A stretch of 64,000 nt of DNA from Adenophora triphylla var. japonica (GCA_022495995.1 JAFEMH010002504.1:21001-85000); one strand, 5' to 3'. Numbered from the stretch's first letter, positions 45,109 through 58,303 are shown. Notes: generated by a model not told the origin, from the letters alone. Translations and numbers: made by a program.

Positions 45109-46348
45109 TATTTTATCTTAATTTTTGTGTATAACATTAAAATTGTAACAAAGGCCGGGATGGTGGAGGGATTATGGCACTATGTTGAGTGGTCAAAATA
45201 GTTTTTTTTTTTTTTTTAATGAAATAAAATAAAGGATCAAAATAGTTGAAGCTTGTGATCTTCATAAATAAATACAACATAATGTAGGAGGGACATTATA
45301 ATTTGGCTTGCTTTAAATATAACACGACCCTTTGAACTTTAGGAATGGTGGTGAATGATATAACTCCATTTGACCTTAATTGTATGCATACGCATTTGAA
45401 TTAATTTTACGAATTTAGAAACCAGTGACAAATATATATACTAATCCAAATGGAATTATTTATTCAACCAAACAAGAACTTAATACCGTTTTTCTCAATT
45501 GAAAAGACATGTTATAATTTTCTTAGCTATTTTTGGTCAATGTTTAACTTACAAGAACTTAATCATCTTTTCAGAAAATGGGTGCATATAAATTATACTT
45601 CCCCTCGGAAAATAATATACGGTGATATTAGTGAGTAAGTTGATTGAACTTTGATAATATTATTATTAAAATATTATTACCATTATTAAATTCAAAAATT
45701 GTAATTAATATATTATTTGTTTTCTTATAATACATTAATATTAATTGTTTTTAAATTTTATTAAGATTAACTTACATTTCAAATTTTGGGCATCATCTAT
45801 TTTACCATCGAATTTCTTTGATTATAAATGTGACATTTGTATTATTAATAGCAAACTAGTATTACCCCCCTGATTTTTATTTTTTTTTTGATAAATAAGA
45901 GGAACTAAATGAAAATAGTTACTATATAATTATAAAGGTTAATTTAGGAATCTCTTAAAATAAGAGATATTCAATAAATACATATACCGACATAAATAAT
46001 AAAAATTACAAATTCTGACTTTTTTACACACCAGTGGTGATTCATTCAATCATTCAACAAAAATAAGATTGACAAATAAATTAAAAAGATAAATGATAAT
46101 TTATTAGAACAAATAATAATTTACAAAAAATAATAGTTTGAAGGCACTTATTTCAAAAAAAATATATCAACATATTAATGTAAAAATAATATAACAACAT
46201 TCTGATATATACAATGTTTATGTTAGTACAATCAAAATTTTGAAAATAAATTTGACAAAGTAATCAGTTTAAAATATCAAAAATTAAAAATTAATAATAA
46301 CAAAAGTATAAAAAGGACAAATGTGCACATTTATACCTAGACTGGCCG
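45109..46348. other. AT-rich intergenic, no gene
   Basis: 1.2 kb of strongly AT-rich DNA with only short chance ORFs. No repeat unit, TIR or coding similarity seen. Confidence 0.6.
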
Positions 46349-46357
46349 CTAATTATT

Positions 46358-46999
46358 CGTAAAATCTAGGGAGAAACGCGTTTCTCCATAAGTTATGGAG
46401 AAACGGGTTACGGATATCCAGAAGCTATTGAAAGGATATCCAGAAACTTTTTGCATTGGCCATGACCTTGTCCATGGTTACTTCTGGATATCAGTCTCAA
46501 AGGTTCTGGATATCCAGAACCCTTTGAAAGGATATCCAGAAGCTTATGAAAGTGATATCCGGAAACCTTCAAAATGATATCCGTAAACTTTCAAAATGTT
46601 TCGGATATTCATTTGATGGTTTCGGATATACATTTGAAGGTTTCGGATATCCGTAAACCTTCAATAAGCATTTTCTGGTCTTGGCCTTGGATTTGGCTTC
46701 AAATATGTTTCTGGATATTCATTTGATGGTTTCTGGATATACATTTGAAGGTTTATGGATATCCAGAAACCTTCAATAAGCAATTTCTGGTCTTGGCCTT
46801 GGATTTGGCTTCAAATCTATTTTTTCTGGATATCCACCCAAAGGCTTCTGGATATCCGTTCCAAAGCTTCTGGATATCCAGAACCCTTTGAGACTGATAT
46901 CCAGAAATTTTTTTCTGGCTATCAAATGCATTGCTTCTGGCTATTAAGAACGCGTTTCTCCATAGTTATGGAGAAACGCGTTTCTCAGCAGACCTACTC
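46358..46999. mobile_element. Palindrome-rich foldback element (candidate MITE)
   Basis: Ends carry mirrored ~35-bp segments (46371-46406 and 46952-46987) built around GAGAAACGCGTTTCTC, itself a perfect palindrome. Each end can fold on itself and pair with the other end. The interior holds about fifteen copies of TTCTGGATATCCAGAA or its halves, often spaced by AAGGNTT. A 9-bp direct repeat ctaattatt flanks the whole (46349-46357 and 47000-47008). No protein coding. It resembles a Mutator-type non-autonomous element if the 9-bp repeat is a true duplication. Confidence 0.6.
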
Positions 47000-47136
47000 C
47001 TAATTATTTTACATATTAAGAAGGTGAACAACTTTCTCAAACCCATAAAACTCAAACTGATAAATGAAAGAAGTTTATTCATTAATTTGTGTCATAGAAA
47101 AATAGTCTTTTTTTTGTATAATCATATAAACCCATA

Positions 47137-47657
47137 CTCCCTCCGTACAATCTCAATGAGGATTAATTTTTTTTTTTCGTTTGTCCCACCTCAATGAGGA
47201 ATGCCTAAATGGCAAAGTTTTTATATTTTTATATTCAATGAGACCATTCGTCATATATACTCCCTCCGTCCCACAATAATATGTAAACTTTCTATTTTGG
47301 GCGTCCCACAATAATATCTAACTTTCCCTAAATGGAAAGGAATCTTTACTATTCCCTCCACTCATTCTCTCTCCTACATTATTTTAATACTCACATCACC
47401 ATTATAATTTACTATTCTCTCCACTCATTCTCTCTCCTATTTTATTTTCACACTCACAACACTTTCAATATAATATTTCCTCCTTAATCCCCGTGCAAAA
47501 CCCAAAAGTCCATAAATCTATGGGACGGAGGGAGTATTTACAACAACAATTCACTTATTATTCTTCTTACCCATTCTCTCTCCGATATAATTTTTCATAC
47601 TTTTCCTTAATCACCTTATCCAAAAAGTTAGTCTTCATTGAGGTGAGACGGAGGGAG
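47137..47657. mobile_element. Outer Stowaway MITE (interrupted)
   Basis: Ends CTCCCTCCGTAC and GAGACGGAGGGAG with TA on both sides. Inner arms AATCTCAATGAGGA and TTCATTGAGGTGAG pair next to the ends. It is split by a second MITE at 47260-47534; without it the outer copy is about 245 bp. Confidence 0.88.
47260..47534. mobile_element. Inner Stowaway MITE
   Basis: 275 bp, ends CTCCCTCCGTCCCACA and TGGGACGGAGGGAG, flanked by TA. Inserted into the outer MITE. Its internal sequence is close to the MITE at 44821. Confidence 0.9.
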
Positions 47658-47659
47658 TA

Positions 47660-48517
<858 letters not shown>

Positions 48518-49494
48518 TGTTAATACTGACTGTGGGTGTTACCACAGGTGCTATCACTGGCAGTTGGGTGTTACCCGAACTGTAATGAGTTGTAATTTAA
48601 TAATTCTTTCCATATTATTTTATATTCTAATGTCTAATATTATTTGCAAGATATATGTGTTTTTTGGTCCATATTTCAGGTTAATATATGGTTGGATTAA
48701 TTGCTAGAAACAAGGAAGAAGTTGGAGAAGGAGTTACACGTAAATAGGAGATTTACGTGTAACTATTGCTTGGTCCATATTAATTGAAGAAGGAATAAAA
48801 ACGTGGGAAGACCAAGTCATGGAGTTGTTGCTGATTATTTGAAGTGTACAATACAAAGAAAGCAAGAGAGTACAAGGTGATAAAGCATGGACTTGGGCTT
48901 CAAGAAATCGGTTGCTACATTCTAGGGAAGTTGGCGAATGATGAGGAATTCAAGCCAAGAAATCTCTCCACTCCTCACACACGATCCGAAGGTCCAAGGT
49001 CAGATTTTTGGAGTAGCCTCCAAGGCATTGGAAGGCTATAAATAGGCTAGGTGTGTTTCATTTGAAGTATGCCAAATATCAAACACACACACCATAGCAC
49101 AAGAGAGACAAAGTTCTTTGGTTCGCATATCCTTCCTCCCTTGTGATTCTAGCTTAAACACCGAGTGTTTAAGAGAGTGTTGGCTAAGGATAGGATTCGT
49201 TCTTTGTCTCATTCAGTTCCATAGAGCATTATCATTGTATTAGCAATAGGGAACTTTCGGCTTTGTAATTTTTCTATATTGATTATAAAGTCTTCGCCAT
49301 CTAGGCACACTCAAGTTATATATTTATATAACTTGAGAAAATTATATCTTGTGTTATTTATTTCACGCTTTGCACAAAGTTTTTATAAACTATTTATTTT
49401 GGTGTGTGTGTGCTGTCCGTCGCTGTGTTAACCAAGGTGTTGGGTAACATCTACGGCAACATCTCTTTCCAAAGTGAAGCCATTGACAATTTCA
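48518..49494 (+). repeat. C2 5' LTR
   Basis: TGTTAATACTG...AATTTCA. About 98% identical to the 3' LTR by eye. It has a perfect hairpin with 14-bp arms (48732-48745 and 48751-48764) about 270 bases before the TATA box, and GTGTTACC words at 48536 and 48569. Confidence 0.93.
49037..49046 (+). promoter_or_regulatory. TATA box of C2 5' LTR
   Basis: GGCTATAAATAGGC. The same box is unchanged in the 3' LTR (about 58823-58832). Confidence 0.7.
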
Positions 49495-49496
49495 AT

Positions 49497-49508
49497 TGGT
49501 ATCGTAGC
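49497..49508 (+). other. C2 primer binding site
   Basis: TGGTATCGTAGC, two bases after the LTR end. Resembles the initiator-Met site TGGTATCAGAGC with two changes. The C1 counterpart at 39073 reads TGGCATTAGAG. Confidence 0.65.
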
Positions 49509-49546
49509 AGGTCACTTGACGATACTAAGTGCTTGGTCTAGGTGTC

Positions 49547-50560
49547 ATGGCTTATGATCCGGCTAATCCTAATAATAAGCGTCTTCTTGTGTTAGATGGC
49601 TCGAATTATTGTTATTGGAAGATCCGTCTACGCCGCATATCAAATCAATTGATCTTCGAGCATGGCGATCTATAACAAATGGTTACTCCTTACCAATGTT
49701 ACCCGCCGATGAAGATGGTGACGTACAAGTCAAACCCGAATCGAATGGAACATGGAAGAGATCAACCAAGCTAGTTTCAATGAAAAGGCACTTAATGCCA
49801 TTTTTGAGTGGGTTGATATGCATATTTTCAAACTTATTCAAAACAGTTCCACTGCAAAAGAAGCATGGGATATTTTACAACGTTTTTGTGAAGGTGATGG
49901 CAGTGTGCGTGAAACTAAGCTTAGGGGTCTTACTAGCAGATTTGAAAGATTAAGGATGGGTGAAAATGAAACTATTTCTTCTTATTTTGAAAAACTATTT
50001 GATATTGATAATGAGTGTCAATTGTTGGGTGAACCATTTACCAACAAACGACTTGTCTCAAAAGCAATTAGAACCCTTCCTGAGCGTTTTAATATGAAAG
50101 TTTCATCTATTGAAGAGGCTCACAATCTTGCAACTATGGATATCAATTCTTTAATGAGTATTTTGAAAAACTTTGAGTTAAATCTCTTAGATCAAAGTGA
50201 AGCATCTAAAGGGAAAAATGTTGTTTTGAAAACTCAAGCCTCGAGTTCTTTGGATGAAAACGAAGATGAGGTTTTTGAAGAAATTGATGAGAATGCTAGT
50301 GTTGCTTTACTTGCTAAGAAATACAATTCTATGGTTAGAAAGTATAACAATGAAAAAATGCAGGTGAAAGCAAAGGAGAAGCAAACCAAGGTCTATGATT
50401 CGATGCCAAAAAGGACTTTCCCATCTAACCCAAAGTTGAACCCAAGAAGAGCATCATCGATCGCTTAAGGTCTGATCCAAAGCACATTGAATCCATTCAA
50501 TGTCATGCTTGCTCGGGTTGGGGTCACTATTCCAATGAGTGTGCAATACTCTAAGGAAGA
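49547..50560 (+). pseudogene. C2 gag
   Basis: Starts at ATG 49547 (MAYDPANPNNKRLLVLDGSN). Frameshifts near 49630 and 49755 lead into a clean stretch (49752-50468). That stretch has the copia capsid helices FNEKALNAIFEWVDMHIFKL, TKLRGLTSRFERLRMGENE and AIRTLPERFNMKVSSIEEA, the pattern of Sirevirus gag. A zinc knuckle, CHACSGWGHYSNEC, follows around 50500-50545 after a stop. It packages the element RNA. The same protein is present in C1. Confidence 0.85.
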
Positions 50561-50799
50561 GAGGAAAGAACCTATGGGTTTCTCTCAGTGATGATGAGGA
50601 TGAAGGACCATCTCAGGAGGTAGAATCTGATCAAACAACCATGTTTGTCACACGGCAAGTAACACGGAAAAGGACAAAGTGTTACCCAAGGTGTTATCCA
50701 AATTCGAGATAACATCTCGTGATCACACCCGACAGGTATGATGAATTATGTGATAATAATGTTGTTTTGTTTTGTTAGCTCTTCTAACCCCGATAGGCC

Positions 50800-51280
50800 A
50801 GAAGTACACAAGAGGATGAGCAGAGCAAAGATGATCTCATTTCCGGATTAAAAGACCTTTATGAGGCATTGCTCGTGGAATGGAAGAAAGAGAACAATTT
50901 GGTTAAGTCCTTAACCAAGAAGAATGAAGGACTCTGTGCCTATGTGACTCATATGGAGGTTCAAGCAACAAAGAGAGAAAGCGAGCTTGAAAAAGTCAAG
51001 GGCAATTTGACTCTAGCCGAAACCACCTTGAAGAAGCTCAACACCGGATCTACCAAATTGGATGAGATCTTGAACTTGAGTACACCTCTCAGAAAGGTGT
51101 ATTGGTTTTCAAGAATCTTTGAATAGTATTCTTTCTACTTTGTCTATGAATGATAATGAGAATTGTTTTGTTAAGGAGCGGTTTTTTGACAAAGATTCTT
51201 CTTCAAAAGAACCATGTGACAAAGGGAAGGTGTGTCAAAACTGTCACACACTGGACATTTTAAAAATAAATGCCATATTG
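50800..51280 (+). pseudogene. C2 coiled-coil segment and second zinc knuckle
   Basis: Between gag and protease, 50869-51126 encodes a lysine/glutamate-rich coiled coil (ESELEKVKGNLTLAETTLKK). Near 51226-51275 the bases encode CQNC and, after a one-base shift, HFKNKC, which is a second knuckle of the C-x2-C-x4-H-x4-C type. The stretch 50600-50760 carries a cluster of GTGTTACC/GATAACA words. Whether this part was translated with gag or only linked gag to protease is unclear. Confidence 0.65.
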
Positions 51281-51429
51281 TTTCGAAAACTGTCCAAATT
51301 CCTTGGTGTTACCTCGAGGTGTTGCCCAAAGACACAGATAACACACCCAATGTAATGGTAAAAATTCAAAAAAGGTGTGGAAACCAAAAGCTAATCGAAA
51401 TGTGATGTTGTGTACACCGCTTTAAAAAC

Positions 51430-52672
51430 AAATATTGAAGGTTCTTGGTACTTTGATAGTGGGTGTTCACGTCATATGACAGAACAAAATTGTTTTTAAA
51501 AGACTATGAAACAATTCATGGGGATAGTGTAACTTATGGTGGTGGGAGCAAGAGTAATATCATTGGGAGAGGGACACTAAATGTGTCCGGATTTCCAACC
51601 TTAAAGAATGTCTTACATGTTGATGGACTTGTAACTAATTTAATTAGTATTAGTCAACTTTGTGATGACAACTTAGAGGTGAAATTTAATAAAGATACTT
51701 GTGAAGTTTATGACGAGATTAACAATTGTGTAATGACAGGTACAAGATCTAGCGATAATTGTTATCTTGTTGAAGACAAGCAAGTATGCCATTCGGCAAA
51801 ACTTGATAACACTACATTGTGGCATCAAAAGTTGGGACATGTTCACTTTCGTAACATAGAAAAGATTGTTAATCTAGATGTCAGCCCAAGGCATTCCTAG
51901 TCTTGATCTTAAACAAAAAATTGTTTGTGAGGATTGTCTCAAAGGGAAACAAACTCGTGTTACCCATGGTGCCGCCCAACACAATGAGCAACACACCGGT
52001 ACTACACATTGTTTTCAACTCTTGCATATGGATCTAATGGGTCCACTTGAGATAGAAAGTTTTGGGGGCAAGAAATATACTTATGTCATTGTTGATGATT
52101 TTTCACGATTTACATGGGTTTATTTTTTAAGGGAAAAATCTGAGACTTTTGAAAAGTTCAAAATCTTGCACTCTAAGATCAAAAACATGTTTTGTGCTTC
52201 AATTTTTCGAATTAGGTCCGATCATGGGAGGGAATTTGAGAATGTTTCTTTTTCAAATTTTTGTGAAAGAAAAGGTATTCACCATGAATTTTCAGCCCCA
52301 AAACACCTCAACAAAATGGGGTAGCCGAAAGGAAGAATAGGACTTTACTTGAAATGACTCGTGTGATGTTATTTTCAAAAAGAATTTCGAAAAGATTTTG
52401 GGCAGAGGCACTAAATACGGCTTGTCACACAGCCCAATAGAGTTTTTCTAAGACCCGGCACAACCATGACTCCATACGAAATTTTGAATGGTAGAAAACC
52501 AAAAGTTCATTATTTTCATGTCTTTGGTTGTGTGTGTTACATTCTCAATGATCGGGACTACTTAGCAAAATTGGACTCTAAGAGTGATAAGGCCATTTTT
52601 CTTGGTTATGCTTCAAATAGTCGTGCATATAGGGTATTTAATCTAAGGCTAAAACCATCCAAGAATCCATGA
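51430..52672 (+). pseudogene. C2 protease and integrase
   Basis: The copia protease site WYFDSGCSRHMT is readable at about 51440-51480, with a TAA and frameshift right after. The pre-integrase part follows (51463-51900: ILHVDGLVTNLISISQLCDD-like, LWHQKLGHVHFRNIEKI). The integrase core is at 51878-52324, with the first aspartate in LLHMDLMGP, the second in IRSDHGREF, and the glutamate after a frameshift near 52318. The C-terminal part lies at 52466-52672 (HVFGCVCYILNDRDYLAKLD). All catalytic residues can be found, but never in one frame. Confidence 0.85.
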
Positions 52673-54609
52673 ATATTGTTTTTGATGATCACTCAAGTAT
52701 TGCAGAGAAAATGTTCAAGAGACACCCTTGAGCCGTTGGAAGAAGTCAAGTCCGTAAGGTGTTACCACAGTGTTACCACGAGTGCTAACACGGATAGTAA
52801 CACGTAAACCGAGCAGGTGTTACCATTGATGAGATAACACCTCGATAGCATCCGATTCCACCAAAGAATGAAGATCAAGAAGGAGTTGAAACAGGGGTTC
52901 ACGAGAATGTGAGAAGAGATCCTCCACCTAGAATCGTAGGAATCATCCTACAACCCAAGTAATTGGGGAGGTGAATGAGGGTGTACAAACAAGACGTATG
53001 AATTCCATTAGTGACCGTGACATGGTAAGGTATGTGTGCATGTCCACCACATACTCAAAGGTAACATACTCTTGTTTTACTTCATCCGTAGAACCTAAAA
53101 ATGTGATTGAAGCTTTAAAAGATAATTTTTGGATTCAAGCAATGCAAGATGAACTTGATCAATTTGCTCGTAACAATGTTTGGTCTTTAGTACCCCGTCC
53201 CTCAAACACTAATGTTATTGGGACAAAATGGATTTTCAAAAATAAGACCGATGAGTATGGAAACATTGTTAGAACAAGGCTCGTCTTGTGGCTCAAGGCT
53301 ATACACAAGTGGAAGGTATTGACTATGACGAGACCTTTGCACCCGTGGCTAGAATTGAGTCAATAAGACTTTTATTGGCCATTGCTTGTTTTCTTAAAAT
53401 CACATTGTTTCAAATGGACGTCAAAGCAAACTTTTTAAATGGATACTTAGATGAGGAAGTTTTTGTTGAACAACCAAAAGGCTTTGAATATCCATTTCAA
53501 CCGCACCATGTGTATAGACTTGATAAAGCTCTTTATGGGTTGAAGCAAGCTCCACGTGCATGGTATGGTAGGTTAACTAGTTTTTTACTAGAATATGGTT
53601 TTACTAGAGGAGAAGCAGATAGGACTTTATTCATTCTTAAACATGGAAAAGAACTTGTCGTGGTTCAAATCTATGTTGATGACATAGTATATGGCTCTAC
53701 ATCAAAAACTTGTTTAAATGATTTTGTAGAGGCTATGACATCAACATTTGAAATGAGCATGATGGGGGAACTTAACTTCTTTCTAGGCATGCAGTGTTAA
53801 GCAATCAAGTGAAGGGATTTTCATCTCCCAAAGCAAATATGCAAGGAACCCGGTGAAGAAGTTTGGGTTGGAAGGTTCAAGAGCTCAAAAATTCCTATGG
53901 GCACTTCTCTCAAGATTGGAAAAGATCAAGTGGGAGAAGATGTTGATCCAACCCTATATCGTTCCATGATTGGTAGTATCCTTTACCTTACTTCTAGTAG
54001 CCCGATTTGATGTACAAAGTGTGTGTGTATGTGCTAGATATCAATCCAATCCTAAAGTGTCTCACCTAAATTCTGAAAAGATCATTAAATATGTTTCTCG
54101 AACTAGTGATTTAGGGATTTGGTATAGTAAAGATACTAATACTAATTTAGTAGGCTTTAGTGACTCGGATTGGGCGGGGATATGGATGATAGGAAAAGTA
54201 CAAGTGGGGGATGTTTTTACTTGGGAAATAATTTAGTATCATGGTATAGTAGAAAACAAAATTGTGTTTCATTATCCACACTGAATCGAATATGTAGCAA
54301 TGGGTAGTTGTTGTTCACAACTAATTTGGTTAAAACACATGCTTGATGATTATGGTCTTGATAGCAATATTTTGACCTTATACCGTGATAATTTGAGTGC
54401 TATTAATATTTCCAAAAATCCCGTACAACACTCCCGTACTAAAACATATTGACATCCGTCATCATTTTTTAAGAGATATGGTAGATAAAAAGATAATAAA
54501 TATAGAGCATATTGATACAAAGTATCAACTTGCTGATATTTTCACAAAACCCTTAAACCATGATAGATTCTCTAGTCTAAAGAGATCTCTTGGTCTTTGC
54601 ATTCTCTAA
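52673..54609 (+). pseudogene. C2 reverse transcriptase and RNase H
   Basis: A spacer with GTGTTACC words (52750-52870) precedes the RT. Its start is at 52971-53366 (WIQAMQDELDQFARNNVWSL). After a frameshift near 53290 the core is open to 53800, with QMDVKANFLNGYLDEEVFVE, the KALYGLKQAPRAW motif and an intact YVDDIVYGST active site. RNase H pieces follow (FSDSDWAG near 54150, HIDIRHHFLRDMVD and DIFTKPL at 54397-54609). The RT active site is the best preserved in the window. Confidence 0.87.
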
Positions 54610-55980
54610 AAATTGTCCTCTGTAGTAAGGTGTTACCATGGGTGCTGATAACACCTGGGGTAACACATGTATACTAGTGCATATTTTTTGCTAGTTTGGT
54701 TTTATTCTCTCTGCTGTAAGGGTTCCCATAGTCTCCGTGAGCTATGAGAGTTCTCACGGCTGCACATGCTGACCTTTTTGTTGTGGTAGGATAGCACCTT
54801 GAATAACACACTTGATAAAACTCCCTTCATATGCTTAAAGTGACAAAGTCACTAATATTTTTTGATAAATAAAAGGCAAAGGCATTTTATCCATACTATT
54901 CTCTCGAGCTCGGGGCACGGTGTTCGCTGCAACGATGTACTCTTGCCAATGAGAATGTATGAGGTGATTTATGCTAAGTATTAGTGACATGAAGTTCGCT
55001 ACTACAGTGTACCCTACTTGAAAGGCATAGATCACTTGGTCTTTACACTTGAAATAAAACTCGAAGCACGGAGCTCGTTACTACGATGCTTTCTTGTTTA
55101 AGGAAGTGTATTGATACGTGATTAACAAGCAATGTACTTAAAAATATATATATAGGCCTATAATGCCTAAAGTGCATGAAAAATGCTCAGCTTGTTATGC
55201 TTGAAGTGTCTAAAAAATGCTCAGCTTATTATGCCTCAAGTGTTTGAAACTGAATATATTTATCAAGAGATTTTTATCATATGTGTTATCCTATGTGTTA
55301 CCATCATTGCCATTAACATATTTGTATGTGCTATATTATTTTTTATTTCTTTATTTTCGGTTTAGTTATTTAAGTTTTTAAACTTTGAAAGTCTTTTTAT
55401 TGTTTAAGAGTTTTAAAAGTTTGAAAAAGTCTTTAACTAACCAATTTATCTTTGATAAACAACTCAAATAACTAAGTCCTAAAATCTAGGGATTTGATTT
55501 TCAAAAACCATATGGACTTGGTATATTTGTATGTGTTTATTATTTTCCGTTTTTTTTATATATATTTAAAAAATTAAAAATCTGAAAATTAAAAATTAAA
55601 AAAAAAAAATAATAATAATAAAAAAAAAATATTTTTTCAAAATAATGGCCGGATGTTAATCTTTTTGTGAGGGTGTTTGTATTTGATTTTTCTTGTGGCC
55701 TAGAAAATAGGGGGAGTAAATTTTAATTGTAATTATTTTATGTGGCTAGAAAATAGGGGGAGGTTGAGTAATTAATTAGAGTAAATATTAGGAGATAATT
55801 GAGTAGGATAAGTCTTGTCAATTAAATGTTATCTTTTCCTAAACTTAATCCCTATTTTTTCTCCTCTCTCTCTAACCGCCCTAATCCCCTTCTCTCTCTA
55901 CACGGTATATACAATCCCTCCGTCACCGTCTCTCTCTTCTCAAACCTTCCTAAATTCCAAACCCTTCCTAAACCCTAACC
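54610..55980 (+). other. C2 spacer between pol and extra ORF
   Basis: Non-coding. It holds GTGTTACC/GGTAACAC words (54630-54670, 55284-55302) and an A-rich run (55560-55640). Two copies of GAAAATAGGGGGAG lie at about 55704 and 55748. The sequence before 55981 is CT-rich. Confidence 0.7.
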
Positions 55981-57901
55981 ATGGCAACCCCTTCCAAAAA
56001 GCAATCCGCCCCTTTGGAGGTCTCTCCGGGTGTTGGCTCAAGTGGTCCAAGCCAAATGGACACTTCGACCACCCCTCTCAATGTGTCTCCGGCAATGACA
56101 ATGTCGGTTGATGATCCTCCATTGGTGACAACAATGGCGCAACCCTTGCCCATTGTGACCCTACCACCTCTTCCACCCGTTCCATCAACCAAAAAGCCAA
56201 AAAGAAAAGCCATTGCTCACAAACCCTCGGCACAACCTGTCAAAAAGAGGAGCTCAAGTAGGCTCTCTGCAATGAGGCACAAAGGGACCTCGAAATCCAA
56301 CACATCCTCCGATCCAGTTGAAGTTTCTGAAGAATCCTCTCTTGGTCTCTCCTCGGCTCATGTTTCGGATGAAGACTTCCATGCCGATGCTTTGAGAAGA
56401 GCCATTACTGGCTGAGACATTTGAAGATTGGGAGATTGAGGAAGAAGAGCCCTTATATGAAGTTGTGAAAAGAAACATTAAAGGCAAAAGCAAGTGAAGG
56501 CCGTCAAAGATGTTACCCGTAAATCTGCAACACCCAAGGTAACATCCTCTGTTTCTAAAGCTTCGAAGTCTTCTATCAGTGAGTTTGCCTATTCTGAGTC
56601 CACTGATTTTCTTGAGAAAGAGTGTGATGATGTAAATGTTGCTTTTCCAAAACCTTACTTCTCATTGGAGTTTTATCGAAAAGAAAATATGGAGTTTTGG
56701 TTAAGGCATAGTGACACAAAAATTCTCAAGGAAAAGCACATTGACGAGGTTGATTTCAAAAAGCATGGTGTATTTCAGTTCTTGGAGGATAGAAATTTTT
56801 TTGAAAGCTAACTTGCATCCTTCGAAATTTGTTGAAGCTATAGTCAAAAATTTCTATGCCAACCTTCATGCCAACCTAGATAATGATAAGTCCGATCAAT
56901 TTGGAAAGGTGTTTTTAAGGAACAGCATTTTTTCTATTACTCCTTCTTTGATCAACAAGACTTTAGGACTCCCAAATTTGGATGATGATGGTCCTATTGT
57001 TCATAAGGATGAAATTGCTAGGTTTATCTCTCATGATGTTGTGCATGAATGGCCCTCCAACCCTAATCCCAAAACCAAAGTTCATTTTCTTGCTTCCCGT
57101 CTCACTTCACTCTTTGCCGTGCTTCACAAGCTTTGCATATTTAATTGGGTTCCTACTTCTAATGAGCAATATGTGACATTGCAACAAGCTGAAATCTTGT
57201 ATAAGTTAGGAAAGAATCGAAGAGTGAACTTGGGTAGATTGATTTTCAAACATTTGGCTTCGTGGGGTAGAAGAAAAGACATTACAATGTTTCCTTACCC
57301 TTCTTTAATCTTCCAAATTTTGAAATCTCAAAAATTTCCCATGGAAGAGTCGGATGAGTATACACCCAGTCTTGATCTCTATGCTATAGATTCCCAGTAT
57401 GACTAAGAAGAATACCAAGAGTGTGAGATACACAGGTGATCTTCCTTGGTCAAAGATAAATGAATTTGGGTCAAGTGATGCGGTTTTACGCTAAGGGTGT
57501 TACTCAACTGTTATCCCAAATGTTACTCCGAAATCTCCAAGTTTTTCGTGTACGGATGCGGCTCATGTTCTTGCTAATGTATACAATTTGTTGGGGAATG
57601 CTTCACCAACAATACCAAAGACCACAGCTTTGGCGTTTCTCCACAAACAAACTTCTACCATTTCCGAGATTGTGCAAGGTTGGACAAAGCTCAAGGAGAT
57701 TACCGATGAATTCATCCGGCGAGGTTTCTTCCCAAACCGGGGAGTTGATAGTGCGATGGAGCCGGTCCAAGTGGAGGTGGTCTTGGAGATGCCGGTGGTC
57801 TTCTTGCGAGATGTTGCGATGGTGTTGACTTAGATGCTGGAGATGAAGAAGGGGATGAACAGGAGGAAGAAGAAGAAGCTGATGATGAACGAGAAGAGTG
57901 A
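55981..57901 (+). pseudogene. C2 extra ORF (plant transposon protein-like)
   Basis: Starts at ATG 55981 with a Pro/Ser-rich N terminus and two basic clusters (KKPKRKAIAHK, KKRSSSR) that look like nuclear signals. Frame breaks fall near 56395, 56490 and 56800 (a T7 run). The core (56494-57406) contains NLHPSKFVEAIVKNFYANLH and FSITPSLINKTLGLPNLD, like the 'putative plant transposon protein' domain found behind pol in Sireviruses. The tail is strongly acidic (EEGDEQEEEEEADDE) and stops at 57901. By position it corresponds to the env-like ORF, but I see no signal peptide or membrane segment. Function unknown. Confidence 0.75.
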
Positions 57902-58199
57902 GTACAATACATCACCTGAAGGTTGATGTTGCCGCTCTTATGGTGATGATATTTTGGTGGTTGAAAAACAATTTACTTTTATGTTTTTATTTGGAACATG
58001 TTTTAAATACTTTGGTGGTTTGTTTTATTTGCTTATGGTGCGTAAACTTTTAGGGTTGTTTTGAACATGGGGTAGCTTAGTAACTTTGATTTATCTTTGG
58101 TACTTTAGGTTACTAGTTAGTTGGAAAACTTATTTTGGAAAATATGTTTTGATAACTAGTATTTTTGTGATAAATCATTGTAGTTGTTAATGCCTTGAT

Positions 58200-58303
58200 T
58201 ATGGGGGAGTTGATAACTATGAAGTTGCTCTGGATGGCTAACAATATCTTGCAGGGATCAGCACTTTAGAGTTTGGAAAGAAATTATAAATTATGGGGGA
58301 GAT
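58200..58303 (+). other. C2 polypurine tracts
   Basis: ATTATGGGGGAG occurs at about 58198-58209 and again as TTATGGGGGAGAT directly before the 3' LTR at 58304. Multiple tracts are a reported Sirevirus feature. Confidence 0.75.

Noticed and set aside
55981..57901. A true envelope gene
   Set aside because: No signal peptide, membrane segment or fusion-like stretch visible.
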